Shown here one piece after another: positions 1-6,826 of a stretch of DNA of 7,099 nucleotides. Origin of the DNA: Deltaproteobacteria bacterium (GTDB lineage Bacteria > Desulfobacterota > Dissulfuribacteria > Dissulfuribacterales > JALVPX01); assembly GCA_027031565.1 (NCBI GenBank), contig JALVPX010000036.1, positions 1 to 7,099 on the forward strand, in the 5' to 3' direction. The number at the start of each line of letters is the position of its first letter. Position 1 is the first letter of the stretch. The notes beneath the pieces are model-generated. The model worked only from the letters and a program-made list of their open reading frames with translations, did no database searches and was not told where the DNA came from. The position numbers were made by a program, and so were the translations under genes.

Positions 1-1
1 G

Positions 2-427
2 CTTAAGATCGATCCTGTTTGTTATGCAGATGAAGCGGTCATCCATACAAGTGACGGGATGACATATGTCTTTCCCGTAGCAATAAAAGAAGGCTCTGCC
101 CAGGGATATGAATGTCAAGATGGTGGCACTGATCCTTCAGGCGGAGCAGGGAGCGATATTGAAATCAAAATTTTAAAGGCCCAATGGCAGGCAGGCGAGC
201 AGAAACTGGAATTAAAAGTTTCTTCACCAGGTGCGTCAGGACAGCTTACAGCACTATACAACGGCAAAAGCTATGACTTGCGTCAAAAGGAAAGGGAAAA
301 GTATGAGCTCAAGATAAAGCCCATCTGTTACAGTGATCAGCTCCTGCTGCAAGACGCAAATGGAAATTCCTACGATGTGGACGTGGCACTTAAAGGCGGC
401 TCTGCAGAGGGACATGAGTGCGGCAGC
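2..427 (+). repeat. Tandem protein-level repeat in the cytochrome N-terminal region
   Basis: The residues coded at 2-121 (starting LKIDPVCYAD, ending GSAQGYECQD) align without gaps to those coded at 308-427 (starting LKIKPICYSD, ending GSAEGHECGS). I count 18 identities in 40 positions. The second copy is the end of a unit of about 90 residues beginning near 155. Each copy keeps two cysteines 31 residues apart, which could form a disulfide. Alternating hydrophobic residues suggest a beta-sandwich (Ig or fibronectin-like) fold; that is inference. At least one full unit and the tail of another are present, with more possible upstream. Confidence 0.75.
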
Positions 428-2044
428 ATCACACCTCCTCCAGCTTGTCATGACCTTGATGGAGATGGTTTTGCCGATGTGTCATGCGGCGGAACCGACT
501 GTTCGGACAACGACAGCTCTATCCATCCAGGCGCTCCCGAAATATGCGGTGACAACATAGATCAGGATTGTTCTGGATCGGATCTTCCCTGCGGCTCTGG
601 TGTGCATGCAGACCTTCTCTACAAGGATTATCCGGCCAACTGCATTTCGTGCCACCAAGAAGAGGCAGGGCAGGTTCACGCCTCGACCCATTACCAATGG
701 CTTGGCGAGGCCCCAGACATGGTGAATGGAGCTGGTCAAAAGCAGGGCAAACTTACAAATGCGGTCAACAGTTACTGCGTCAATATTTTGGGGGACTGGC
801 CTGTTTGCGGCACCTGCCATATAGGCAGGGGACTTAGACCCGATGATACAGCAGAGGGGTTGGTCAATATCGATTGTCTGGTCTGTCACAACGCAGAATA
901 TGCAGCCTCAAGGATCAGACTGTCAGACGGGACCATGGGTGTTCCAAACCCTACAGACCAAATGGTAAGGAACATCCAATTGCCTGCCAGGGCGAACTGC
1001 CTGAGTTGTCATGCAAGGGCAGGCGGAGGAGATGGAGTTAAACGCGGCGATCTTTCCCTTGCCCTGTCAACTAATTCTGATCCAGCTTTTGATATTCATA
1101 TGAATGTGAACGGCCCCGACTTGAAGTGCCAAAGCTGTCACGAATTTCAAAATCACAAGGTGATAGGAAAGGGTTCAGACTTGAGGCCGACCGATGATCC
1201 TGCACGGGGTTCTGAGATAAGGTGTGCCCGCTGCCATGCAGGCAAGGATGGTCCTTCGGGTCACGAGGATTCAAAAATAAATGACCATGTGGCACGGGTT
1301 GCCTGTCAAACATGCCATATACCGGTTTATGGAAAATTTCCTACAGAAACCTTCCGGGATTGGCGCCGGCATCATGATGGAAGCCCTGCCGACAATCTCT
1401 CCGCCCCTGGCCATCCATATACGGAAAAGGCTGCCAATTTGATTCCCAGGTACAGGTGGTGGAACAGGCTTTCCAATAATTATCTTCTCGGGGATGATGC
1501 ATCAAACTTTTATAACCCTGAAACCCAGACCTATTCGACGTCAATGCCTGTTGGAGGCATAAGCGACGATAGTTCCATGATCTATCCATTCAAATACAAG
1601 ACCGCTGTTCAGCCCAAGACGGTTTCAGACAACAAGCTGATAGCACTGGATACCTTTGAGTATCTAAAGGTTTCTGGTGATGCAGACAAGGCTGTAGCAA
1701 AGGGCCTGCTCAACATGGGATATCCGTCTGATGAACCCTATGAATGGGTGACTACAGATACGTACCAGCTTTTGAACCATGGCGTCAGCCCGGCCGGCAG
1801 CGCCTTAAGTTGCGAAGACTGCCACGGAAACAGCGGCCGTATCGACCTGAAGGGAGAGCTTGGTTACACCCTGAAAGGCCCCATGCGCACCAACAACAGG
1901 AGCGGTGTCTGTGAACAGTGTCACGGGTACAAGTCGCCCAAGCCCTTTTTCTCCATGCATGAAAAACATGTGAGATCCAAGCGTTATGATTGTTCCTGGT
2001 GTCACAATTTCACGAGGCCTGAAAGGGGCTTGAGAAGGCCCTAG
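2..2044 (+). CDS. Decahaem c-type cytochrome with MopE-type metal-binding motif (5' end missing)
   Basis: The frame is open from the first complete codon at position 2 to the TAG at 2042-2044, so 680 residues are visible and the true start lies upstream. The ATG at 59 is internal to a repeat and is not the start. Visible order: (1) beta-rich repeats with paired cysteines (2-427); (2) a calcium/copper-type motif like the MopE family (452-583), with DLDGDG, DCSDND, PGAPEICGDNIDQDC; (3) a cytochrome part with ten CxxCH haem sites at 641, 806, 875, 998, 1127, 1223, 1304, 1811, 1910 and 1991. The spacing of the first three haems and segments such as HYQW, NSYC and CGTCHIGRG recall the octahaem tetrathionate reductase (OTR) family; this is from memory and is a moderate-confidence assignment. 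A haem-free insert of about 164 residues separates haems 7 and 8. Haem attachment occurs in the periplasm, so the protein must be exported, although its signal peptide is outside the window. The likely role is respiratory electron transfer or reduction of a small inorganic substrate. The substrate cannot be told. Confidence 0.92.
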   Translation, partial: LKIDPVCYADEAVIHTSDGMTYVFPVAIKEGSAQGYECQDGGTDPSGGAGSDIEIKILKAQWQAGEQKLELKVSSPGASGQLTALYNGKSYDLRQKEREKYELKIKPICYSDQLLLQDANGNSYDVDVALKGGSAEGHECGSITPPPACHDLDGDGFADVSCGGTDCSDNDSSIHPGAPEICGDNIDQDCSGSDLPCGSGVHADLLYKDYPANCISCHQEEAGQVHASTHYQWLGEAPDMVNGAGQKQGKLTNAVNSYCVNILGDWPVCGTCHIGRGLRPDDTAEGLVNIDCLVCHNAEYAASRIRLSDGTMGVPNPTDQMVRNIQLPARANCLSCHARAGGGDGVKRGDLSLALSTNSDPAFDIHMNVNGPDLKCQSCHEFQNHKVIGKGSDLRPTDDPARGSEIRCARCHAGKDGPSGHEDSKINDHVARVACQTCHIPVYGKFPTETFRDWRRHHDGSPADNLSAPGHPYTEKAANLIPRYRWWNRLSNNYLLGDDASNFYNPETQTYSTSMPVGGISDDSSMIYPFKYKTAVQPKTVSDNKLIALDTFEYLKVSGDADKAVAKGLLNMGYPSDEPYEWVTTDTYQLLNHGVSPAGSALSCEDCHGNSGRIDLKGELGYTLKGPMRTNNRSGVCEQCHGYKSPKPFFSMHEKHVRSKRYDCSWCHNFTRPERGLRRP

Positions 2045-2068
2045 CCTTCGTTCTTCTTGGCGGTCAGT

Positions 2069-2100
2069 AAAGTGGCAGGCCTGCAGGCCTGCCACTTTTT
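2069..2100 (+). terminator. Rho-independent terminator of the cytochrome gene
   Basis: A perfect 30-bp palindrome spans 2069-2098, with left arm aaagtggcaggcctg and its exact reverse complement directly after it. It begins 24 bases past the cytochrome stop codon, and the right arm runs into a stretch of five T (2096-2100). On RNA the central bases would form the loop of a very stable, GC-rich hairpin. The left side carries only three A, so termination in the opposite direction, for the convergent operon, is possible but weaker. The 155 bases from 2101 to the LysR stop codon contain no convincing gene or second terminator. Confidence 0.9.
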
Positions 2101-2255
2101 CATATTCCGCTTCAAAACCAATTGTTACGGCTGGCCATATCTAAAAATTGTCTTTTTGCCCAATGGCTGCGTTGCACCCAAAAAAATAATCCTCGAAATA
2201 TCAACAATATGTCTGCGGTTATTTTTTTCGCGCGCCTTGCCCTTTAACAGAAATC

Positions 2256-3182
2256 CTAATTTTTAGAGGTAGCCAGCTGTTTTTGTGATTGAGCGCTGCT
2301 TCTTAAAAAGGATATGAATGACTTTGTTACTGGTGACAATGTCCTGTTTTTGAGCCATACAAGATAGAAGGTCCTGTTTATCGAAACCCCCTTTATTTTT
2401 ATTGATTGCAGCAAGCCGCATTCAAGGTCATCCTTTACAGCCCTTTTGGATATTATTGCGCACCCGATGCCTGCCTTCACGGCCTGGCGCACGGCCTCAG
2501 TACTTCCCATTTCCACCACTATGTTCATCGAGTCTGCAGCAACTCCTTTTTCGCCCAATGCACGCTCGATGGTGAGCCTTGTGCCCGAGCCGCCTTCTCT
2601 TGTTATAAGGGGCTGGGCGACCATTTCATCCAATTCGATTTCCTGCCGCCGTGAAAGCTGGTGAGCAGGCCCTGCAATGAAAACGAGTTCATCACTGAAG
2701 CACTCTTCAAAGTGCACCTTGGGGCTTTTCAGTTTGGCACCTACAAGGCCTATCTCCACCATGCTATTTTCAACTGATTCAACGATTTTGCGCGTGTCTG
2801 AGATTTCGAGTTTGATTTCTATCTTTGGCCTGATCTTTTTGAAACGGCCCAGAAGGGGAGGAAGCAGATACTGGCCTGGAATATTGCTTGCTCCTATCTC
2901 GAGTGTGCCCGTCTCTTCCCCGAGGAAACCCTTCATCTCCTCTAGTGCCTGCCGGTTTAGATCCATTATCTGTTTGGCATATGGATAAAATACCCTTGCA
3001 GCCTGGGTCGGTGCCACCTTTTTCGAGGTGCGGTCAAACAACCTTGTACCAAGTTGCTCTTCAAGGGCCTTAAGGTGTCCGCTGACCGTTGGCTGAGTGA
3101 GGTAAACCGCCTGGGCTGCGCGGCTGATGTTACGGTGTTCCCAAACTGCCAAAAAAACTTGAAGCTGTTTGATATCGAGCAT
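2256..3182 (-). CDS. LysR-family transcriptional regulator, CysL/CbbR-like
   Basis: This 308-residue protein has the usual LysR length and layout. The N-terminal winged helix-turn-helix covers about residues 1-65 and includes the family's typical SRAAQAVYLTQPTVSGHLK and LGTRLFDRT segments. It is followed by a linker helix and a periplasmic-binding-protein-like effector domain (about 91-300), starting LEIGASNIPGQYLLP and containing ISDTRKI, DELVFI and REGGSGTR, which is typical of the CysL/CbbR group. In Desulfobacterota, close relatives are sometimes named selenium-metabolism-associated LysR regulators; I recall the likeness but cannot test it. The gene starts at the ATG at 3180-3182, with a weak AGGA nine bases upstream, and lies 23 bp after the ATPase gene on the same strand. 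It is probably the last gene of the transporter operon. By analogy with LysR proteins it may bind near the operon promoter in response to an anion or a metabolite; the effector is unknown. Confidence 0.93.
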   Translation of the reverse strand: MLDIKQLQVFLAVWEHRNISRAAQAVYLTQPTVSGHLKALEEQLGTRLFDRTSKKVAPTQAARVFYPYAKQIMDLNRQALEEMKGFLGEETGTLEIGASNIPGQYLLPPLLGRFKKIRPKIEIKLEISDTRKIVESVENSMVEIGLVGAKLKSPKVHFEECFSDELVFIAGPAHQLSRRQEIELDEMVAQPLITREGGSGTRLTIERALGEKGVAADSMNIVVEMGSTEAVRQAVKAGIGCAIISKRAVKDDLECGLLQSIKIKGVSINRTFYLVWLKNRTLSPVTKSFISFLRSSAQSQKQLATSKN

Positions 3183-3205
3183 CTTTATCTATCCTGCAAG
3201 CCAAA

Positions 3206-3904
3206 TCATCTATTTATTAAATTTCCGTTTACTACCTCAAAGTGTGAATCAGCTATACGTTGTATCTGGTCCTGATAATGGGTGACCATTACAATCGTGC
3301 ATCTGCTTTTGAGCTGGATCAAGAGCTGTTCAATGGCTTCTGCAGTGCGGGCATCGAGTGAGGCAGTAGGCTCATCGAGCAGAAGCACCTCAGGCCGCAT
3401 TACCAGGGTCCTGGCAAGGCAAAGCCTTTGCTGCTGACCTCCAGACAGAAGGCGCCCGTCTTCCTTCAGCCGGTCCTTCACTTCATCCCACAGGTGAACC
3501 TTTTTCAAGGCAGACTCAACTTCACGGCTTATCCTCTCACGATCTTTAAGACCGGCCAGGTTAAGGGGAAAGGCCACGTTCTTAAAGATCGACATGGGCA
3601 GGGGATTTGGCTGCTGGAAGACGATGCTGACCTTTCTGCGAAGCTGCCGTATGTCTATACGGCCAGAGTAAATATCCTGCATTTGACCATTCAGCTCTAT
3701 CTCTACCTTGCCGGTGACGTTGACCCCGTCGATTTCCTCCCAAAGCCTGTTTAGGACTATTAAGAAGGAGGATTTTCCAGAACCAGACGGGCCTGCTATG
3801 GCACTGATTTCCCCTTTTGGAAATTCTACGCTTATATTTTTCAATATTTGCTTTTTGTGATATTGAAAACAAATATTGCGGGTTCGGATTTTTGTTTTTT
3901 TCAT
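3206..3904 (-). CDS. pstB: Phosphate-type ABC transporter ATP-binding protein (PstB-like)
   Basis: This 232-residue ATPase should power import through the two permeases encoded just upstream. All nucleotide-binding motifs are visible: Walker A GPSGSGKS (38-45), Q-loop at Q97, signature LSGGQQQR (153-160), Walker B VLLLDEP (173-179), D-loop SLD (182-184) and the switch histidine H209. The stretches VFQQPNPLPMSI, HLWDEVKDRLKE and IDIRQLRRKV are characteristic of PstB. Differences from typical PstB are the D-loop context TASLDA (usually SALDP) and a short C-terminus, which stops soon after the switch region and lacks the usual LGELVE tail; PstB is commonly 250 residues or more. The start codon overlaps the stop of the permease gene by 4 bp (ATGA), implying translational coupling. 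PstB-family membership is clear; phosphate as substrate is less sure. Confidence 0.9.
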   Translation of the reverse strand: MKKTKIRTRNICFQYHKKQILKNISVEFPKGEISAIAGPSGSGKSSFLIVLNRLWEEIDGVNVTGKVEIELNGQMQDIYSGRIDIRQLRRKVSIVFQQPNPLPMSIFKNVAFPLNLAGLKDRERISREVESALKKVHLWDEVKDRLKEDGRLLSGGQQQRLCLARTLVMRPEVLLLDEPTASLDARTAEAIEQLLIQLKSRCTIVMVTHYQDQIQRIADSHFEVVNGNLINR

Positions 3905-4782
3905 CGATATAAGAGTAGTGTAACAAGCCTTTTCTGTATGACAAACGCGAAGATGAGCAGGCAGGTACAGAGGGCAAGAAGCAGTATGGCCGCTCCATAG
4001 CCGCTGGCCAATTCATCAGGGCTGCCGTATTGGGAGGATATGTAATAGATATAAAAGGGCAGGGCCTCATATTGGCTTAAAGGATCATGGGGAACCCCGG
4101 CCACCGCCACTGCGCCAGTCAGCATGATAACTGCCGTGTCTTCAGCGCAGCGCCCAACTGCAAGGATTATTCCCCCTATGATGTCCGCCATCGAGTTTGG
4201 GAGCAGCACCTTGACCACATTCTGTATGCGGGAGGCTCCCAGGGCAGGTGCCGTCAATCTGATAAGCGGATCAACCGATTCAAGGGCATTTTGTGTTGAA
4301 CGTATGAGATAGGGCAGTACCAGAAGGGCCAAAGATAGAGCAGAGATCATGAGCGACGGGCCTAATCTTCCAGGAAACAGGCGGTGCAGGAAAATGGTGA
4401 GGGAGAGGCCTGCCAGTCCTATGATGATGGAGGGGATGCCTGCCAGGATATCAAATAAAAGTGAAAAAAAGGCCTTTTGTCTTATGCCGGCATATTCGGC
4501 CATAAATATTCCTCCTGCTATTCCTATTGGAATGGCGGTGATTGTTGAACAAATGACCAGTAAAAAGGTGCCGGCAACAGCAGGGAATAGCCCGTCAAAT
4601 ACCTGCTGACGCAATGTTATTGCAGCCAGTGGGGGTGTAGAGCCGAAAAGCAGCTTCAGGCTCAATGTGCCCAGCCCCTTTGCAAACAGAAAGCCTAGCA
4701 GGATCGCTACGGACATCACCAAGATTGAGGCTGCCGCCCAGGAGAGAACAATAACCGATCTTTCCAAGGTTTTGTTGATCAT
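3901..4782 (-). CDS. pstA: Phosphate-type ABC transporter permease (PstA-like)
   Basis: This is one of two inner-membrane subunits that form the transport channel. It has 293 residues and about six hydrophobic segments: near 10-36, 66-95, 105-132, 142-162, 200-228 and 264-285. The cytoplasmic EAA loop that contacts the ATPase lies at about 178-195 (APALGASRIQNVVKVLLP), followed by GGIILAVGRCAEDTAVIMLTG, which corresponds to the GRA.GET segment of PstA/PstC proteins. The region FDGLFPAVAGTFLLV and FMAEYAG are also PstA-like. Its ATG overlaps the stop of the PstC-like gene by 4 bp, and its own stop overlaps the ATPase start in the same way. No good Shine-Dalgarno site precedes it, which fits coupled translation. 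Confidence 0.93.
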   Translation of the reverse strand: MINKTLERSVIVLSWAAASILVMSVAILLGFLFAKGLGTLSLKLLFGSTPPLAAITLRQQVFDGLFPAVAGTFLLVICSTITAIPIGIAGGIFMAEYAGIRQKAFFSLLFDILAGIPSIIIGLAGLSLTIFLHRLFPGRLGPSLMISALSLALLVLPYLIRSTQNALESVDPLIRLTAPALGASRIQNVVKVLLPNSMADIIGGIILAVGRCAEDTAVIMLTGAVAVAGVPHDPLSQYEALPFYIYYISSQYGSPDELASGYGAAILLLALCTCLLIFAFVIQKRLVTLLLYR

Positions 4783-5681
4783 TTTCTGCGGCCCGTCGAA
4801 ATAGTGGAAGTGATCCTGAAGATTGACATGATAATGGCAGTGGATACATAGAGCACCAGGCCGCTCACAAAGACTGATTTGAATTCCATGGAGTCGAAAT
4901 CAAAGGCAAGGACGAGCCCGATATGCGCTGTCAAGGTGCGGGCAGAGTCCGCCAAGGATTGGGGCACAGTGGGGCTGTTGCCGGCCAGCATCAGGCTCAC
5001 CATGGTATCCCCGATTGCGCGTCCAAGGCCAAGGAGAAGTCCATTAAGTATGCCGGGCCATGCCTGGGGCACGATAACATATAAAACCTTTTGAACAGGT
5101 GTTGCACCCAGGGAATCCGCTGCCAGGATCGTTGAAGAAGGAATTCGCTGGAAGCTGTTCACAAAGAAGATGATCATGGTGGGCGCAATTAGTAAGGATA
5201 GCACCGGCACGGCTGTCAAGATGGACATGCCCGAGCCACGGCCAAGTATGGCGCGCATCAATGGAACCAGCAGGAACAGGGCTGCAAAGCTGTAAACCAC
5301 TGTTGGGATACCTGTCATGAAACGCACGATGTAGAGGAGCACCATGCGCAGCTGCCTTGGGGCAACGGCTGTGATGAAAAAGCTTGTGAATAGGCTGACT
5401 GGAAAGCTCAGCGCCAAGCTCAAAGAGGCCAACATCGTGCTGGCTGCCAGCATAGGGTAAATCCCGTAAAGGTGCTGCTGCGGCAGCCAGTTTGAGAACA
5501 AAAGCTGGAAGAATAGTCCGTTTTTAATCAGTGGTATGGCAAAGACGGCCAAAAAAACAAAGACAGCGCCGGTTAAAACAGCGCTGACGAGTGCTGCTAT
5601 GGTAAACAAATGTTCCAGTAATGTTCTCTTTCCCATTTCACCTGAACCCGGCACGGGCGTTTTGCCGAAGATCTCAGCCAT
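4779..5681 (-). CDS. pstC: Phosphate-type ABC transporter permease (PstC-like)
   Basis: This is the partner of the PstA-like subunit in the membrane channel. From the ATG chosen here it has 300 residues. It shows a first membrane segment soon after GKRTLLEHLF, a periplasmic stretch with NWLPQQHLYGIYPML (typical of PstC), further membrane helices, and an EAA loop at about residues 187-205 (AADSLGATPVQKVLYVIVP), followed by GLGRAIGDTMVSLMLAGNS, close to the family's usual GRAIGETMAV.MVAGN. The start is uncertain: an in-frame TTG at 5738 would add 19 residues that do not look like this family, and the ATG at 5636 (MGKRTLL) would fit the normal PstC start and has AGGTG only two bases upstream. 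None has a well-placed ribosome binding site. It follows the binding-protein gene by 73 bp and overlaps the next permease gene by 4 bp. Confidence 0.9.
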   Translation of the reverse strand: MAEIFGKTPVPGSGEMGKRTLLEHLFTIAALVSAVLTGAVFVFLAVFAIPLIKNGLFFQLLFSNWLPQQHLYGIYPMLAASTMLASLSLALSFPVSLFTSFFITAVAPRQLRMVLLYIVRFMTGIPTVVYSFAALFLLVPLMRAILGRGSGMSILTAVPVLSLLIAPTMIIFFVNSFQRIPSSTILAADSLGATPVQKVLYVIVPQAWPGILNGLLLGLGRAIGDTMVSLMLAGNSPTVPQSLADSARTLTAHIGLVLAFDFDSMEFKSVFVSGLVLYVSTAIIMSIFRITSTISTGRRK

Positions 5682-5754
5682 CAAGGGCTGATATAGTGCT
5701 GGCCCGTGATAACAAAGCAGATTTGGTAAAATAGCCAAGCAATGGATTTAGATT

Positions 5755-6588
5755 TCATTTTTTTATGGGAATAAAGCCCTTGTCTGCAATTATTTTCTGA
5801 CCAGTAGGAGAATACAAGAAGTCAATGAAGAGCCTGGCAAGGCCCTTTGGCTCACCCTTTGTGAGGCTGTAGAGGCGGCGGGCGATTTTGTACCTGCCTG
5901 TACGCACATTTCTAAGTGTTGGAGGCGTCCCGTCCAGAGCAATTGGTTTTATGCTCTTATCGATGTAACCCACTGAAACATAGCCTATGGCGTAAGGATC
6001 GTTGGCTATGGCTGTTTTCATGGCTCCATTTGATACCACTACGTTTGCGCCAGGTAGAATTAGCCCCTTGTTCAAGGCCTTTTTCCAAAACACCTTTCTG
6101 GTTCCGCTGGCCTCGTCCCTGGTGTACACATTAATCTGCCTGTCTGTGCCTCCCACCTCTTTCCAATTGGTAATTTCACCTGCAAATATCCCCTGGACCT
6201 GTTTCGACGTAAGTGAATTGATCTTGTTCTGTGGATTGACGGCTACTGCAACACCATCTACCGCCCAGGGAAAAAGCCTGAGATTGTACCGTGCTATTTC
6301 ACTGTCTGTGGGTCTGCGGCCGCTGTTGCCGATGTCAATCAAGCCTTCTCCCACCTGTTTGATTCCCAATCCTGAACCTCCTCCTGCTATGGTTATTTGT
6401 ATATCTGGGTTAAAAGTGATGATGCGTTTTGCAGCCTCCTTCATGACAGGGATGTGAGCAGTTCCTCCGGCAATCCTTATCCTGCCTTTTTCCCCTTTAA
6501 ACGGCATGAGATCGGTTGAGGCCCAAGGGGCTTGGGCATAGATCACCAGCCCTATCAATGAGGTTGCTAGAAACAAGAATTTTTTCAT
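5755..6588 (-). CDS. pstS: Periplasmic phosphate-type substrate-binding protein (PstS-like)
   Basis: This 277-residue secreted protein should capture the anion in the periplasm and deliver it to the permeases. The start is the ATG at 6586-6588 because a strong GGAGGG lies four bases upstream and the product then begins with a typical Sec signal peptide (MKKFLFLATSLIGLVIYAQA), probably cleaved around residues 20-24. Motifs of the short PstS type found with PstC/PstA are clear: IRIAGG (37-42), IAGGGSGLGIKQVGEG (67-82), DIGNSGR (85-91), NWKEVGG (141-147), YTRDEASGTR (155-164), AIGYVS (200-205) and a C-terminal FIDFLYSPTGQKII. The GGGSG and EASGT loops are the expected anion-contacting segments in this fold. 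The usual DIG..SSR is here NSGRR. It is the first gene of the operon and, as usual for binding proteins, is separated from the permease gene by a small gap (73 bp). Family placement is firm; the ligand may be phosphate or a similar oxyanion. Confidence 0.93.
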   Translation of the reverse strand: MKKFLFLATSLIGLVIYAQAPWASTDLMPFKGEKGRIRIAGGTAHIPVMKEAAKRIITFNPDIQITIAGGGSGLGIKQVGEGLIDIGNSGRRPTDSEIARYNLRLFPWAVDGVAVAVNPQNKINSLTSKQVQGIFAGEITNWKEVGGTDRQINVYTRDEASGTRKVFWKKALNKGLILPGANVVVSNGAMKTAIANDPYAIGYVSVGYIDKSIKPIALDGTPPTLRNVRTGRYKIARRLYSLTKGEPKGLARLFIDFLYSPTGQKIIADKGFIPIKK

Positions 6589-6592
6589 TGAT

Positions 6593-6598
6593 CCCTCC
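6593..6598 (-). promoter_or_regulatory. Ribosome binding site of the pstS-like gene
   Basis: On the minus strand the bases read GGAGGG, four bases before the ATG at 6588. This decides the start: the longer open frame reaching 6681 has no such site and would place 31 non-signal residues in front of the signal peptide. Confidence 0.85.
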
Positions 6599-6652
6599 AT
6601 GCAAACAAGATGATTTGTGCAAAAAATAACCTGTAAAGAGGCAGGGAGTCCA

Positions 6653-6681
6653 ATTGAAATAAATGATATCAGGCCTGCCAA
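6653..6681 (-). promoter_or_regulatory. Possible sigma-70 promoter of the transporter operon
   Basis: On the minus strand, TTGGCA (6676-6681, five of six matches to the -35 consensus) is followed after 17 bases by TTCAAT (6653-6658, four of six matches to the -10 consensus). Transcription would begin near 6646, giving a leader of about 58 bases. In AT-rich DNA such matches arise by chance, so this is only a candidate. Confidence 0.22.
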
Positions 6682-6817
6682 CTATAGGAAATTCAAATAG
6701 TTTGTGAGATCTTTTTCAGATGATGTGTAAGTGATTACCTTTAATCAAGGCTGGAAATAGACTTTTTCTCAAGGTTAAGTAATGCAGTGATCAATAACAA
6801 CTGTTTTACAACTAAGC

Positions 6818-6822
6818 GGAGG
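6818..6822 (+). promoter_or_regulatory. Ribosome binding site of the right-edge gene
   Basis: GGAGG lies four bases before the ATG at 6827. This is the main support for calling the open frame that runs off the right end a real gene. Confidence 0.75.
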
Positions 6823-6826
6823 CAAC

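Larger units (their letters stand above)
6589..6826. promoter_or_regulatory. Divergent intergenic region with presumed promoters for both flanking genes
   Basis: These 238 bases separate the start of the transporter operon (minus strand) from the start of the plus-strand gene at 6827, so both promoters should lie here. The region is AT-rich and has no convincing ORF. I see two direct copies of tcaagg at 6745-6750 and 6769-6774, the first forming a small inverted repeat with cctt at 6738-6741. The LysR regulator at the end of the operon could act here, but no clear LysR dyad or Pho box can be named by eye. Confidence 0.55.

Noticed and set aside
59..61. ATG at 59 as start of the cytochrome gene
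   Set aside because: The frame is open upstream and the preceding codons match the tandem repeat, so this methionine is internal.
482..889. Antisense open frame of 135 codons within the cytochrome gene
   Set aside because: It overlaps a clear haem-bearing coding sequence and its translation shows no recognisable domain; a shadow of the real gene.
2057..2266. Small plus-strand open frame after the cytochrome
   Set aside because: It spans the terminator hairpin and AT-rich spacer, has no ribosome binding site and overlaps the LysR stop.
5682..5738. TTG start for the PstC-like gene at 5738
   Set aside because: No ribosome binding site, a rare start codon, and added residues unlike PstC N-termini. 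A shorter start is preferred but not proven.
6002..6457. Plus-strand open frame of 151 codons opposite the binding-protein gene
   Set aside because: It lies entirely within the strongly supported binding-protein gene, lacks family features and has no ribosome binding site that I could see.
6670..6680. 11-base match (caggcctgcca) to the right arm of the terminator palindrome at 2084-2094
   Set aside because: Only half of the palindrome is present, and similar short strings such as aggcctgcc occur elsewhere in the window; probably chance.
6589..6681. Longer start for the binding protein (31 extra residues)
   Set aside because: The extension lacks a ribosome binding site and would bury the signal peptide; the ATG at 6588 has GGAGGG four bases upstream.
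6589..6826. Search for a Pho box upstream of the transporter operon
   Set aside because: No pair of CTGTCAT-like half-sites at the right spacing could be recognised on either strand.
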